Source of the DNA: Lyophyllum atratum | Taxonomy: Eukaryota > Basidiomycota > Agaricomycetes > Agaricales > Lyophyllaceae | Reading direction: 5' to 3' | DNA: 64,000 nt | Assembly (NCBI GenBank): GCA_014905825.1 | Contig: JACGCN010000011.1 | Location: forward strand, 496,001-560,000 | Part shown: positions 44,786-57,251 of the stretch, in pieces | Numbering within the stretch: position 1 is the stretch's first letter | How the letters are laid out: each line of letters begins with the position of its first letter | Notes under the pieces: generated by a model | Databases searched by the model: none | Told to the model about the DNA's origin: nothing | Seen by the model: only the letters and a program-made list of their open reading frames with translations | Program-made: the position numbers and the translations under genes

Positions 44786-44860
44786 TTTCGGGAGTGGCGG
44801 CGCAAGGGAGTAGGGATGGGAGGACGACCTGAAAAGAATTCAGACAGCTGTGGTTTCGAC

Positions 44861-44866
44861 TTTATA
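44861..44866 (-). promoter_or_regulatory. TATA box of the hydrophobin gene
   Basis: TATAAA on the minus strand (tttata on plus), 76 bases upstream of the start codon, at the usual distance for a strongly expressed fungal gene. Confidence 0.65.
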
Positions 44867-47566
44867 GCGGGCGACCCTGGCATATTTGTCCGACGCCAGA
44901 GCTAAATGAGGAATGACCGAAGCGAAGGGGCAGGTTCTAAGACGTATATAGCCTATAGGCGTCAATATGAATTTTGTCCGGACATGTCGCGCTTCGCTTA
45001 CCTTCGTCGGGATTACGGAAAACTATGTGGTGGCGCACGAAGAGTTCCCTGTGTTGTCCCCCTCCTCAGGTAGGCTGGCTTCTTCATGCCTTTCTTCACC
45101 CTATGAAATACAGAGCGATTCAGCTGGTTTGGCTGCAGCCTGCCGCGACGGCCGGTGCTGTGCAATCATGATGGTTTTGGACAAGATCAGGACAGACAAG
45201 CTTACGATAAGGTCCTCGATACCCTTGCAGCAAATCTTGACAGAAGCACCCTTTTTGGAATACTTGGATCCCTGGATCAGATGGTCAACCAATCACAGTG
45301 TTCCATCGACGCGAAAAACTTTCCTGAAATTTTTGTTTCCTTAAGCGATTGAACCGAAAGCACGGCGACCTATGTATTTAGCGCTGGCAACAATTAACGG
45401 AGGCGAGGTGGTAAACAGCTGCGGTGATCTGAGAGCGCTGAGTAGGAAGTACAGCTATGTTTGGGCGTTTATACCACAAGATAACGAGTAGAAAGGGTTA
45501 AGAAAGGGATGTGATCTCCTCGATAGGAACATGTCAGTTGTCGCGCGGTCTCTATATACCAAGGTTCTCTCAGGCTGCCAAGGTTGGCAGCCTCCCACCT
45601 CCTTTTTTTGTTGCCGGACATGCTTAAGCTTGGTCGACTGCGTTATTCGGACCAGCATTGATTGAAATGGGTGACATTGATTGACGTTTTATTCGTGAAT
45701 CATTGGTAGAAATGGTCCTGGATCAAGATGGTATGGGCCCAGGTCGCTTACTATCTGATAATGGGAGTTCGAAGTACAATTTTGAAGGAAAAACATGAGT
45801 TGCACTCATAGTTCCGGCGTCGAGGGGAACATTTTGGGACTGAAAAAGGGAAGCTAATGAACATTCTGACAGGGCGATCTGATACTTGTTACACGTTCAG
45901 CCACAAAAAACGGCAGTGTGGAATCCGGGGCATGTGAGGCGATAGCTGCTAGAAAAGCCGCATAAAAGCAGAAGAACCTGATATCGCAAGCCGCATGTTG
46001 CGACTTTCCGAGTTTTCGTGAGAGAGATATTGAAGCAATTGAGGGGCCGAGCGGGGGAAATGAAGACTCCCTGGTGATCCGGGCATACGCATGTCGAGTT
46101 TAGCCAATGGTGACTCTTGCTGAATCTGGTTCCTGATGGCGTTACGATCGTCATGCGGAAGAGGGAAGCTGTCTGTCCATAAACATGCCTTTCGGTGCCT
46201 TGGTTCGTACCGGAGCTCCCAGCGCCTCTGCTAGTTAATCGGCGTAAAGACTGAGCGATTGGCATGCAGTGTGATACATGTATGATAAGATGGGATTGAC
46301 GTGCAAGGAATCCACGAAGCGGTCTTACGGAGGATCAAGCTCTCCTCCACCAATCAGGCTGAGTTTTGGCAGGCCCCGATGAAGACCCGCTACTAGAGGA
46401 AATGGTCGCGCAATATAGCCTCATGGACAAAGAGAACGCAACTTTCTAAAGCATCGCACGGTGTCGGAATTCGGGGGGACAGGTTCCTGAACAAAGACAC
46501 AGGTTTCCGTCAATCAAACATTGGAGATCGTCGTCTGTATATAAACGGGTATCTTACGGATATCCCTCTCAAGCTATATCTTCCCGTTTACTTGGCGAAC
46601 CTGTGCATGTCAAGTCTCCATTGGAGGTCTTGTCCAGTGTCCCTTAAGGCGCTGAGAGATATCGAGGACGGATAGGTAAGCAAGAAGCGAGGCCACAAGG
46701 CAGGGTAACGCACCCTTGTCCATCCGCATCCTCCGATAGTCCCAGGACGACATACCCTAGCTTCGTTTGACGTGGTGCCTTGAGGCATCATCTGATGATA
46801 AGACTGCTTTACATTGGCCTTGAACCATTTTAAAGTCCCTGGTGTGTGTCCGCGGTATTGATCCTCCTGGGGCACGATGGTGAGGGGTTAGAGGGCCTAC
46901 ATGAGCAATTACAGCTCGCCAAGGTCCACGCCGGAAGCGGTGCATTGATTGTGGTACGGCGTAGGGCGCCTCCGTGGGGAAGAGTAGGCAGAGAAACTGA
47001 GAGCGTTTGTCATATAGACTGGGTATCATGTTGGGTCCGCTAGGAGGCTGAACATAGACCGAATAGCGTCAAATTGAGGGGCAAAGATTTTCTTGCGGCG
47101 TCGAAAATATCAATGCTGCTGTCATAAAGAGGTGGATCAGTGACGAGACCTCCCACATGCTGAGTCGTTCACCATATGGTGCGGCGAATCTCTACTTCTT
47201 GTACGCGTCCAATAAGTGGAGGCAATAGCCTTGAGAAGCACGGGCTGACATCCTAGAGAATATCCGTCCATGTCGGGTGCTCCGGCGATGACTTCCAAAT
47301 CGTGTTCAGCCAGTATTTCCGGAGTGCCACTGCCTGCATAATTATTACTTATGCGGGATCTAGTCCAGCCAGAGACTCGAGAGCAACTCAAGAGCATGAG
47401 GCAGGCATGTTTCTGGAGCAGGAGGCGGTCCCACCGTCCACGTGATGAAGTACTTGTACTTGCGGAGTTTCAATTTTATTTGGCTTGCTCAGCACTGGCA
47501 GCGACAGCGATCAACGTTGTTCTCGTACTTTAACCTACTTTGACTGCATAGAATACCTCATATACC
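44867..47566. other. Long gene-poor region
   Basis: 2.7 kb without a supportable gene. Frames at 45897-46265, 46588-46875 and 47137-47397 (all minus) have no family resemblance and cannot be joined. A TATA-like tatataaac at about 46538 precedes a short frame starting at 46605 (MSSLHWRSCPVSLKALRDIE) that ends after 22 codons, so I do not call it. A hairpin lies at 45572-45593. Confidence 0.45.
45572..45593. repeat. Perfect 9-bp hairpin
   Basis: AGGCTGCCA (45572-45580), loop AGGT, TGGCAGCCT (45585-45593). No gene close by whose end it could mark. Confidence 0.6.
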
Positions 47567-48168
47567 ATGGTCAGCATCCCATCTTTCTTTTTGCGCTAGA
47601 ATTAGTTCACTTATAATGTTCTCCAGGCCTCACTTCATTTCTGCTCCGAGTGCAATAATTTGCTCTACCCAAAAGCCGACCAACAACGGCGAATCATGGT
47701 GTACGCCTGCCGCATGTGCCAATACGATGAGATTGGGGAAAACAAATGCGTGTATAGGAATGACTTGCTGACTGTCACGAAGTGAGCCCAATCATTAAAC
47801 TGCAGCGCTTCGCTGTGGCTCATTGTCCTGGAAGAGAGCAAGTTGGCGTAACGACGGACCTAGGTTCTGATCCTACCCTCGTATGTGTCTCCCTCATTTC
47901 ATCTCGTTGCTGATACGTATTTCTATTCGGCAGGCCCATTCTAACATTCCCTGTCCTCGGTGCGGAAACGAAGAGTGCGTCTTCCGGTTCCATAAACAAA
48001 CTGCAAGGTTTCCGCCTTCTGACGAGCGTTTGCAGTGCCGTGTTCTACCAGGATCAGTCAAAACGGAAAGAGACACGGATGGTCCTGTTCTTTGTTTGCA
48101 CGAAGTGTAACTACAGTTTCTCCGATTCAACACTACCCACGGATAGTCGACCAGATGTAGAAGGATAA
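47567..48168 (+). CDS. RPB9: DNA-directed RNA polymerase II subunit RPB9
   Basis: Zinc-ribbon subunit of RNA polymerase II involved in start-site selection and proofreading. Five exons (47567-47569, 47627-47781, 47835-47880, 47934-47974, 48036-48168) sum to 378 nt (125 residues). The product has the N-terminal zinc ribbon FCSECNNLLYP with YACRMCQYDE, the linker YRNDLLTVTKEQVGVTTDLG with SDPTL, and the C-terminal ribbon IPCPRCGNEDAVFYQ, QSKRKETRMVLFFVCTKCNY, ending DSRPDVEG. The first exon contains only the ATG. The intron with donor gtgcgt at 47975 is needed to place NEDAVFYQDQ correctly; skipping it gives a nonsense tail. Confidence 0.93.
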
Positions 48169-48919
48169 CAATTATGAAGTAGGTCTGCCTGTACATTAGT
48201 CTTCGGTGTAATATTATACGTTGAATGGTTCAAGCTATTTAGGAGGAGGGTCGCTGCAATATTCTTCCTCTTGAATCTTGATCATCATGCATCACCATCC
48301 ATCGAAGCCCAACATGGCCTCCAGGAACAAGCCAGAAGCACGATTCAGGAGAGGCTAAGCTAGCTAGCCGCACAGGGACAGTTGAACAGGAAACGCTCGC
48401 GTCTGCTGTACTTTGAAGTCACATTATCGTGATCGGGCTAGCCTGTTCTACCGAGGAATGGAAGTGGACACAGTGCACTGAAGTGTGACTCAAGTATTCA
48501 GTCAGGTGCGTTTCTTGTGCACATACTTTCATACCCGACACCGGCCATTGCCTCGATATGCCGCTTGTTGCCCCCCCAAAAAATATGTGTCCCTGAGGGA
48601 ACTGTAAAACGGACGTCGACATGCCAACACTAGTCACTCATAAAGATTACTGCTAACCAAACTAATCCAGCACCGAGGGGAGTTAGAATGTTTGTAGTCA
48701 CATCCGTTATACCGAAGATTGAAGCGCTGGCGAAAGATTCTGTAGAAGCAATGAACGCTTGGTGGGAGGAGGGCGGCTGTACGAACTGCATTGTGCTATT
48801 ACGATAACGTCGGGCGCGAGCCAGCCTAAGAATGCATGCATCAACGGGCGAAACCAACAGTCTGCAGGTAAGCGCTACAGATTCAGAAACCAGCCTCCCA
48901 TCCTCAGGATCGTAAAAGT
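48169..48919. other. 3' flank between RPB9 and the first MCT transporter
   Basis: A minus-strand frame at 48630-49064 runs antisense-in-frame beside the transporter end and has no family pattern. Nothing else is visible. Confidence 0.5.
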
Positions 48920-51214
48920 CTAAACAAATTGTGTGCCCTTCTTTTTCGCGATGAGGAAGCGAGATACAGCGAGAAGCAAACCCCCCACGATCATCGTCGT
49001 CTGCAAGTAAGGATGTGAGGTTGTCTGTGCAGGAAATATCGTACGCACGCACGCCAGTAAACAAAACTGGGCGCCTAGATAGTCATTTGGGGTCAGTGAA
49101 ACGCGGTACTTCCCAAGTAGTACAAAACCATAACTCACCACCAATGAAAATGACTAGTGAGAAGGGCGCCAGCGATTGGAGTTGCTAGGTCCACATCGAT
49201 GTCTATTACAAGAATCAAGAACCCGAAGGGGTGACACTTACCGAATAGACCCATAATCCCTGTGCAGAGTCAGCTCAGTCACGTCTGGAATATATGTCCG
49301 GGCATGCTAGGCACAGCAGCTCACCTGAAATGGCCAAGGAGGTGCCAATACGTGTCCCCATTTCACTCATATCTTTTGCAAGAGACCCTAGATAATAATC
49401 AGCAGCAATATGGTTACCCGGGAGAGCTGTGTACCAATCACAGGTGGCGTAAGGGATACCCCTGCGCGAAAAATTGCGTCAGAATCAGGACTGTCAATAG
49501 CGGGAACCTCAGCTATACCTCCACCAGAGAAGAACCCGAAAATGACTGCAAACGCCACGAAGCCGTTGGAAGTTTTGATGGCACCGAGACAGTAGATCAA
49601 GACACCCATGACCACCGTGAAGAATACCACAACGTTGAATACACCGTATTTCTGCGCGACTATGGAAGGCACGATGCGTCCGACAATAGAAGAAGCATTA
49701 AGAATCGAGATCTAACAGCTGGTCAAACGACGACGAAGGCCGGAAGACCGCTACGTGGACTCACACAATAGAAGGCAAATTGAGGATCGATCCCGTACTT
49801 GACTGCATCCAGCTGTAAGTAAAACACCGGAAAAAACAAACCGCAAAAGACAAATAACCCCCTGTTCAGCGCCAGCCCACCAGCGAGTGAGTGAGTCGCT
49901 TTGAAGGAATATGGAAGATTCTTGCCCAACGACAACGATAACGTAAGGAGGATCACGGATGAACTGTCGAAGGGGAATAGGTCCCCCTACCTCCTTAGGG
50001 GGGAGCCGTGTCTTCATGATCGCGTTGGCGACGCAGAGAATGACTGTATTCATTGCTGCGCTGATCCGCACACCGTTGTGAAAACCAATGGGGCCATGGA
50101 ATAGATGATTGAGCATGATCGGATGTAGAACAGCACCTGTGAGTGATATTGTCAGTTGGTGGTTTATCTAGGGATAGCTGGGAAGGGGAGCCTACCTAGC
50201 GCAGTGCCGACGGCTACAACCCCCATCGCCAAGGGTCGGTGGCGCTGAAAATAGTGCGACACTATTGCTAAACCTGTCACATTTGACCACATATCAGCAT
50301 GGTCTTCTGCGTTGACGAAAGAGGCATAGCGACTTGGTATGTAAACGATCCCCGTACCCAGCCCACCGCCGAGCGCATGACTGAGGAAGACCTGTCAAAT
50401 TCATTAGAGCCTAGAACGCGCTTTACAAGCGAAGTGATCACCTGGTAGTATTTGTTTGCATGCGACAGGGATAACATGAAGACTGTTGAGAAATAAGTTC
50501 TCCGAGAAAGATGAAAAGGGATTGTGACTGCGTACACGAAAATGAATGGAGAAATGCGCCTCCAATCATCATATGGTGGCTGGGAAGTGCGTCAGTACAA
50601 AGTCGTATCAAGATCGCCAGGGGAACAAAACCCTACAAATACCCTCGATCGAAGGCTCGTCCAGTGACAATTCCACATCCGAAGGCTAGAAAGACCTGGA
50701 GACCTCCTATCCAGCTTGGACGTGGGATTTAAGCAGAGGAGAGATAAGATGATTTCAGAAGAATCAGCTTACCCTATGTTGCTCGGGGTATAGTCCGTAA
50801 GATATTCGCGAACATAAAAATCTGCTTCGACATTAGACATGTGATAGGTTTGCGAGAGCGCTGACCAGTACTATCATGCAAGTTAGTTCCCTTGATTTGC
50901 GTGTAGATCTGGTATGTCAGACGTACCCTTGGTATACTCCGAATGCGTTCGTGTATCTGACGAGAACGGGGAAGCAAATGGGTGAAAATTATGATAAGAT
51001 AGGCGTTGGAATACCAACCCGAATGTGGAGAATTGGACTAGGGAACTGTCACGCCACTCAAAGTCCGAGGAAGAAATTGTAGATGAGATACATACGCTCC
51101 AAGTACAGTTAACCACGCTTGCCGCCCGCCTTCAGGGAAGCCACTGTCATCGTGTCCCGCCCCAAGCTCCGAGGTTGGAGAAAGAGTGCCAATTTCAACA
51201 GACTTCTCCGACAT
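48920..51214 (-). CDS. MCT-type major facilitator transporter, copy A
   Basis: Proton-linked monocarboxylate-porter-like protein of 12 predicted helices, plasma membrane by family. Start MSEKSVEIGTLSPTSELGAG at 51214. The signature FPEGGRQAWLTVLGASLVQF runs across the first intron into STFG, then YTNAFGVYQ, DFYVREYLTDYTPSNIG, FHNGVRISAAMNTVILCVAN, IRDPPYVIVVVG, LQLDAVKYGIDPQFAFY, ILNASSIVGRI-type text, and the end VSRFLIAKKKGTQFV. More than ten short exons; all exons examined are open. Copies A and B are in tandem, copy C is inverted. The substrate is unknown. Confidence 0.82.
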
Positions 51215-51644
51215 CTGCTTGGTCGTGGTCAGAGAACAAGCCGTCTTCACCAGCTGCTTCGCTCATAGCACATGAGATGTCCACGGATTAAAAAGCATCA
51301 TGCCCCTTTGGGGTGTGGAACGCATCACGGCTGCCAGTGACAAAGTTCGAACCTAAAGCATGTGCAATCATGCCCGATGGCCGAGCTCTGAGCTTACGGG
51401 TCCGAGACGGATAGACGATTCTTGGTGTAGATCAAGTGTACATGTAGATGCATGATGCAACTCAAATGCAACTGGTACTATCATTAAAGCTGTCAACATG
51501 CGGGGACCGACAATAGCCGGTGAGATGCCGGCGACCTGCTCACCGCTCGTCATAGCCGAATTTACCGTGTTATAGTATATACTCCTCTAAGCTCAGACCT
51601 TGGAATGAATGCAGCAAAAGAGAGGAATCATCAGCTTGCATCCT
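51215..51644. other. Spacer between transporter copies A and B
   Basis: Upstream region of copy A and 3' flank of copy B; no coding frame. Confidence 0.5.
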
Positions 51645-54015
51645 TCACACAAACTGAGTGCCTTTCCTCCGCACAAGGAGAAATCGCGCTGCCACGTAAC
51701 AGATCCCGCCCGCGATCACCGTTGTCTGATGATGCATTATTAACGTTCGTCACTGAAATGCTCGGACCAGAACTTACCCCAGCGAAAACAATAGGACGCC
51801 TGGAGAATTAATTATACAAATCAGCGAAGGGGACGGAGCTCGGGAAAGGCACTTGCATCCAATGAAAATTCCGCGTCAGTAATGCACCAGCGATAGAGTT
51901 CGCTGATAAACGTATTAGACCTGGTAAAGAAATTCTGCTCGAGAAACTCACAGAAGAGGCCTATGACACCTGGGCACCAGGGCGAACGTGTTGAGATTTT
52001 GCTCGATATTTCGGAAGGTCTACCGCTTACCAGAAAGAGCGAAAGATACGCCAATCCGCGCCCCGACTTCGTTGACATCCTTTGCGAGTGATGCTAGACA
52101 AGGAGACGCGTTATATGACAGACGGTTCAGTTGAGAGCCCAAGTAAAACTTACCGAGCATCGCCGGAGTCAATGCCACACCTACAACGGAAAAGTCAGGA
52201 AGATATCGTCTTATCAAACAGTTGTAACGCACTTGCTCCAGAGAAAAAGCCATAGACAACAGCAAAGGCTACAAACCCACCGATGTCATGCATAAGGAGC
52301 AGGCAGTACTCTAAGACGGCCATGGAAAAAGTGAAGAAGATGACCAGGTTGACCACACCGAGTTTCGGCGCCAGTGCCGGGGGAAGGATTCGACCAACGA
52401 TTGAGCAGGCATTCAAAATGGAGATCTGTGTGGGCACTTTATCAGTTTCGAATGAGGCGCTTAACATGCGTCCGGTTTACAATGTAGATTGACAATTTGC
52501 TATCCAAGCCGTGAAGCGTACCATAGAGCTGTAGAAAGAAAACAGGGAACGAAAAACCACTTATGATGAGCATTCCGCTATTGAGGGTTCGTCTATCAGG
52601 AAAGGATCATCATCGGGGCAATAGGGATTCGTACCCCAATATTATGAGTCTGTAAGGAGGGTCCCGCGCAAATTCCACAACCTTTGGAATCATGCTCTCT
52701 TTCCGGCTGGTCTTTGGAGGCAACCGTGTTCTCATCATGCAGTTGGCAACGAGTAGGAGACCAGAAGTTAAAGTGGCAGTCACTCGAACACCATTATGAA
52801 AACCAAGAGAGCCTTGAAAAAAGCGGTTGATCATAATGGGGTGCAGCACGGCACCTAGAATACGGGTGTCATAACGTTGATCGACATAGAATCGTCAAGA
52901 CGGACGAACCCAGTGCTGTTCCAGAGGTCACAATGCCAGTGGCGAGAGGACGATTGTGTTTGAAATAATGAGAAACCACCGCCAGACCTAGCTCGGTGCA
53001 TGAGAAGGGATGTGTTATTCGAAAGTGCGGATACGAACTTGGGATATACATCATGCCGACAGATATACCTCCACCTAGACCTTGACTGAGAAACACCTGT
53101 CTTCCGGTTCGAATCTAGAAACAAACGTGTGTCGTAGAGCGCTGACCTGGTAGTACTTGTTTTCATGCGACAGCGATAGCATGAAGACTATACGCAGTAA
53201 TCAGGATTATGCGAGGATACGAAGAATGAACGCACATACACGAGAATGAATGGAGAATCGCGCCGCCTATCATCAGGTGATGGCTTACCGAATGGAACCT
53301 GAACAAATGTTAAATACCGCTAGAAGTTTGAACGCTCACAAGTATCCCCTGTCGAAAGCTCGCCCTGTGGCAATTCCAGATGTGAAGATCAAAAAGATTT
53401 GGATGCCTCCAATCCAACTGGAAGTCATTTTAGGATACTGTTCAAGGTGAGATACGAGGTTGACGAACCCGATGTTACTTGGGCTGTAGTTGTTGAGGTA
53501 TTCCCGGACGTAGAAATCTGCGTTACGTTTGTATAAGCAACACCCTTTACTGACGTATGATACCACCATGACCCGGCACACTATTGAAACGTCAGTCGTC
53601 GTGCCTTCCTATCTTTTGTAACACGCACACACCCTTGGTAAACACCGAAAGCGTTTGTATACCTGAGTGGTCTTGTGAGTGGAGGGGAGAGATGGTTCGT
53701 AGGGCTGATGGATCTCACCCGAAGGTAGCAAACTGTACTAATGTCCTAGACATATCGAAAAAACGATTAAGATGTAGTTGGTTCAGGCTAGCACTGCACT
53801 CACGCTCCAGCCACCGTGGTCCAAGCTTGCCATCCACCCTCTGGGAAGGCCCAGTCTTCCAGGGGCCCGTCCCTACCCGAATCCGAGTCCGCTGGTCCAA
53901 GTTCAGCGCTCTTACTCGGAGTCGGTGCTTCCACCAGCGTTGGCACGTCGGCCATCTTCATTGACGCCATTGTCGTTTGGGGGAGGCTGCCACCTGGGGG
54001 TTGAGATGTGAACAT
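51645..54015 (-). CDS. MCT-type major facilitator transporter, copy B
   Basis: Same family and exon plan as copy A. Start MFTSQPPGGSLPQTT at 54015 (a second ATG gives MASMKMADVP). Then WAFPEGGWQAWTTVAGATLV, QFATFG, YTNAFGVYQ, DFYVREYLNNYSPSNIG, SWIGGIQIFLIFTSGIATGR, HPIMINRFFQGSLGFHNGVR, FARDPPYRLIILGYES, ILNACSIVGRILPPALAPKL, AVVYGFFSG, GARIGVSFAL and the end ICYVAARFLLVRRKGTQFV with the stop at 51645. No stop or shift seen in the exons checked. The long acidic cytosolic N-terminus differs between the copies. Confidence 0.8.
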
Positions 54016-54958
54016 AAGTGATAGACGCAGAGAACGCTAACTTGAAGGGAACTCGAACGGCGATGTCGACTTCCTCGGATCCAATCACCAGGGACGCCCT
54101 AGGCCTTGAGAAAAGGACGACAGGACCTTAGCACCTGATGATCACAGATTTGCGTTCTCGCTGAAGAGACTGTCGATCAAGTATGTGAATAATGCGAGTA
54201 CACGGTAGGCATACGCACACTGTATACCCTTCAAAACTCTGGCAACGGTCACAGATGTGAACAGAAGGTGATGGCCAAGAAAAACCCACTACAGCCACCG
54301 TCATTCAAAAGATCTCGTACAAAATCATCTCAGGGCTGAAAATGATCTCTGACGCGCCGCACCCTGTAAATTGTAATAATCCATCTTCAACGTAGTTTCA
54401 TTTGTAATAGACCACTATTCAGCGAGAATTTGACCCTTCAGACAGAAAACTGATGAAGAGATTTTGTAACCCCATCGGCCATGGACGTTGACGTTTCGTG
54501 GAGGAGTCTGAGTCGAGTCGTGGCCGTTTGTTCAAGGGTACCGGTCCACCCGGCAATGTGCGGCTTTATGTTTGCCGGTGGCGGTCCGACCCACGTGGGG
54601 GGCCAATTCCAACCTTGTGTTGCAACCATCAATACGCCTTGACTGTGTGGGTACTCTCTGTGCCTACTTCCAATGTGTCCTTGACTGTTGAGGTTCTCTT
54701 TCCTATATTTTATTCATCTTATCAGATCCGTTTCCTTTCAATCGACAGGGGCCACCGTGAAACCCATACGAGCGCTTACGCGAGGAGCTTCATGCTTTTC
54801 TCGATGCTGAAAAAGCACCAACCGACATGACTCAGTTTCTCGGTTACTGTACCTTAAATTGGTCAACGGCGACCAATGTACAAGAAGTACCCTCTTGAGT
54901 CTTCCCCAATTTCACACCTTCGCCGCGATCCTTTTCCGCCTCATAAAAGATACGACAA
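54016..54958. other. Divergent upstream region of transporters B and C
   Basis: 943 bp between two divergently transcribed paralogs. Short frames (54498-54830 plus) have no family resemblance. Holds both promoters; no obvious TATA box. Confidence 0.5.
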
Positions 54959-56939
54959 ATGGAAGGCAAAGAACAGCCATCGGAATTAGAGAAGGGGGGC
55001 TCTTCAAGTCCAGGGCGTCTTCCAGAACCAGCTGGGGACCTGGAATACCCAGATGGCGGATGGAGAGCTTGGTCGGTCGTTCTCGGAGTGTAAGTGAATT
55101 TCCTTTCACCAAACCGACCTTGATGGAATCGCATCTGTGTCAATGCAGCTGGCTGATCCAATTCAGCACTTTTGGGTGAGTGTTTACCCTCTGAATCCTC
55201 GATCAAGCACTGAACTCGCGATCTCACCAGATGCACAAATTCCTACGGAGTATATAACGGCAAGTTTAAGCAATGATAATAATCCTCTTTCCACCGTTCA
55301 AGTGTCTTCCACAGATTACTACGTCAGGAATTATCTAGGCGACAAGTATTCGTCGTCACAAATTAGGTAAGTCCAACCAAATCATCGAAGCAGAGAGAGA
55401 TCTATACCGACCACCGACAGTTGGATTGGCAGCGTCCAGCTTTTCCTCACCTTGTCTGGAGGCCTAATAGCTGGTAGAGGGTTTGACACTGGATACTTGT
55501 GGGTCTATCCCATATTTCTTTTGCTCTAGGTCTCATAATCACCAGTTACCACCTAATGATCGGTGGTTCCTCTCTTTTGGTCTTCTGTCTCTTCATGCTC
55601 TCGCTGACTCAACCGGAGCAATATTATCAGGTTGTTTTCCTTGGCTTGTGTGGACTCTGTTGCGTGGATTGACAGTTCCCCGTCAGGTTTTCCTTGCTCA
55701 AGGTCTAGGAGTTGGCATCGCAGTTGGTATGACTTATGTGCCATGCATGGCGGTTATCTCCCAATACTTCCATCGTCATCGCGCGGTTGCGATGGGCATA
55801 GCCACCACCGTTGGTTTGGGCCTTCGTTCTTTGCACAAATTACTGATCCGCTACTCCACAGGGCTCTGCAATTGGAGGGGCCGTTCATCCCATAATGCTC
55901 AATAAACTCTTCTACAGCACGACTGGTTTCCATGCTGGTATAAGGGCCAGTGCATGTCTATGCCTCGGTCTTTTCGTCATCGCAATTCCTCTCGTCAGGC
56001 CGAGAATACGGCCTACGAAGAGTAACATGAGCACTTCAACCGTCTTCAAGACCTTCGCGCGTGATCTACCATATGTCGTCATGGTATTGGGGTAGGTCTC
56101 GCTGCCTTTTATCTTCATTACTTTCTGACCCTCTGGTGGCATTCAGAACCTTCCTCGTCTTCACCGGCTTGTATTTCCCTATATTCTTTGTCCAGCTGAA
56201 TGCCATCAAAAACGGCATTGATCCCAATCTCGCGTTCTATACCGTTCGTCCGCCTTGTGTTGTTTCCCGTCCGGTCGAAACTTAGTTCAATCAGATTACC
56301 ATTCTCAATGCCTCCAGTATCCTCGGTCGAATCCTACCAGGCATGCTGGTCTACCGCGTGGGCATATTCAACATGATGATACCGTGCATCTCCACCGCCG
56401 CCGTCCTCATTTTCTGTACATTGGCCGTCAAAGACGCTGCGGGGACTATTGTCTTTACCGTGCTATATGGCTTTTTCTCAGGAACGTGTATGTTTAGTTC
56501 CGTCACTTCCTGCCTCCTGTCCATGTTTTCACCTTTCTATCCATTCCACAGATAACGGTCTTTCTACACCAATGATAAGTTCCTCGGCTAAGAGCACCTC
56601 GGAAATTGGGGCGCGCCTGGGCATTTGCTTCACTTTCACGGGTATGTAAAAGCTCAGCCTGCACTGTATAGTACGTGCCTAACTAATCAAGGATTTTCCG
56701 ATTATCACTAGGCCTGGGTGCGCTTATTGGTATGTAACTTCTTAACTTCAGCCACTTATATACAGTCCACTTATGCGTCCCACATCTTAGGTACGCCAAT
56801 CGCGGGCGCGTTACTTTCCACGTCTTTCATATGGTGGAGGCCGATCGTCTTCGCCGGGCTTTCCGTTTCCGCAGGGACTGTGTGTTTCTGCATCTCCCGG
56901 TATCTCTCCTCAAAAAGGAAAGGTACCCAGTGGCTTTGA
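54959..56939 (+). CDS. MCT-type major facilitator transporter, copy C
   Basis: Plus-strand paralog of A and B. Start MEGKEQPSELEKGGSSSPGR at 54959, then YPDGGWRAWSVVLGVWLIQF, STFG, CTNSYGVYN, DYYVRNYLGDKYSSSQI, SWIGSVQLFLTLSGGLIAGR, FLAQGLGVGIAVGMTYVPCM, GSAIGGAVHPIMLNKLF, FARDLPYVVMVLG, FLVFTGLYFPIFFVQLNAIK, ILNASSILGRILPGML, VLYGFFSGT, STSEIGARLGICFTFTG, and the end CISRYLSSKRKGTQWL at 56939. The intron after VYN starts with gcaagt, a GC-AG type. Otherwise canonical and apparently intact. Confidence 0.85.
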
Positions 56940-57251
56940 AGCAGTCCCCGCTTCGAGCTTGACTCCTCTTCGCCACCTGCTCCCTTACCACCTGCTTCGT
57001 ACTTTCGGCCCTAAATGAAAAATAGATGTCTCATAGATGATGACTTCATGTTAGAGCATCAGGCATCAGGCGTTGTGTAAGTCACAAAAATACAGGGGAG
57101 CAATCAATTACATCTATGGCTCAAAGCTGGCCTGTGGTGCTATTGACCTACGAGCTGAGTCAGTGTGAATATTAATCGATTATGGTTACAACGTACCTTA
57201 TGACTGTAAATCATTGTGCGCCAAGCAGGGCAAACGTGCAGAACTTGAGGA
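56940..57251. other. 3' flank between convergent genes
   Basis: AT-rich with aataaa-like stretches; no coding frame. Confidence 0.5.

Noticed and set aside
48630..49064. 144-codon minus-strand frame beside the transporter A end
   Set aside because: Overlaps the conserved last exon of the transporter in another frame; not protein-like in family terms.
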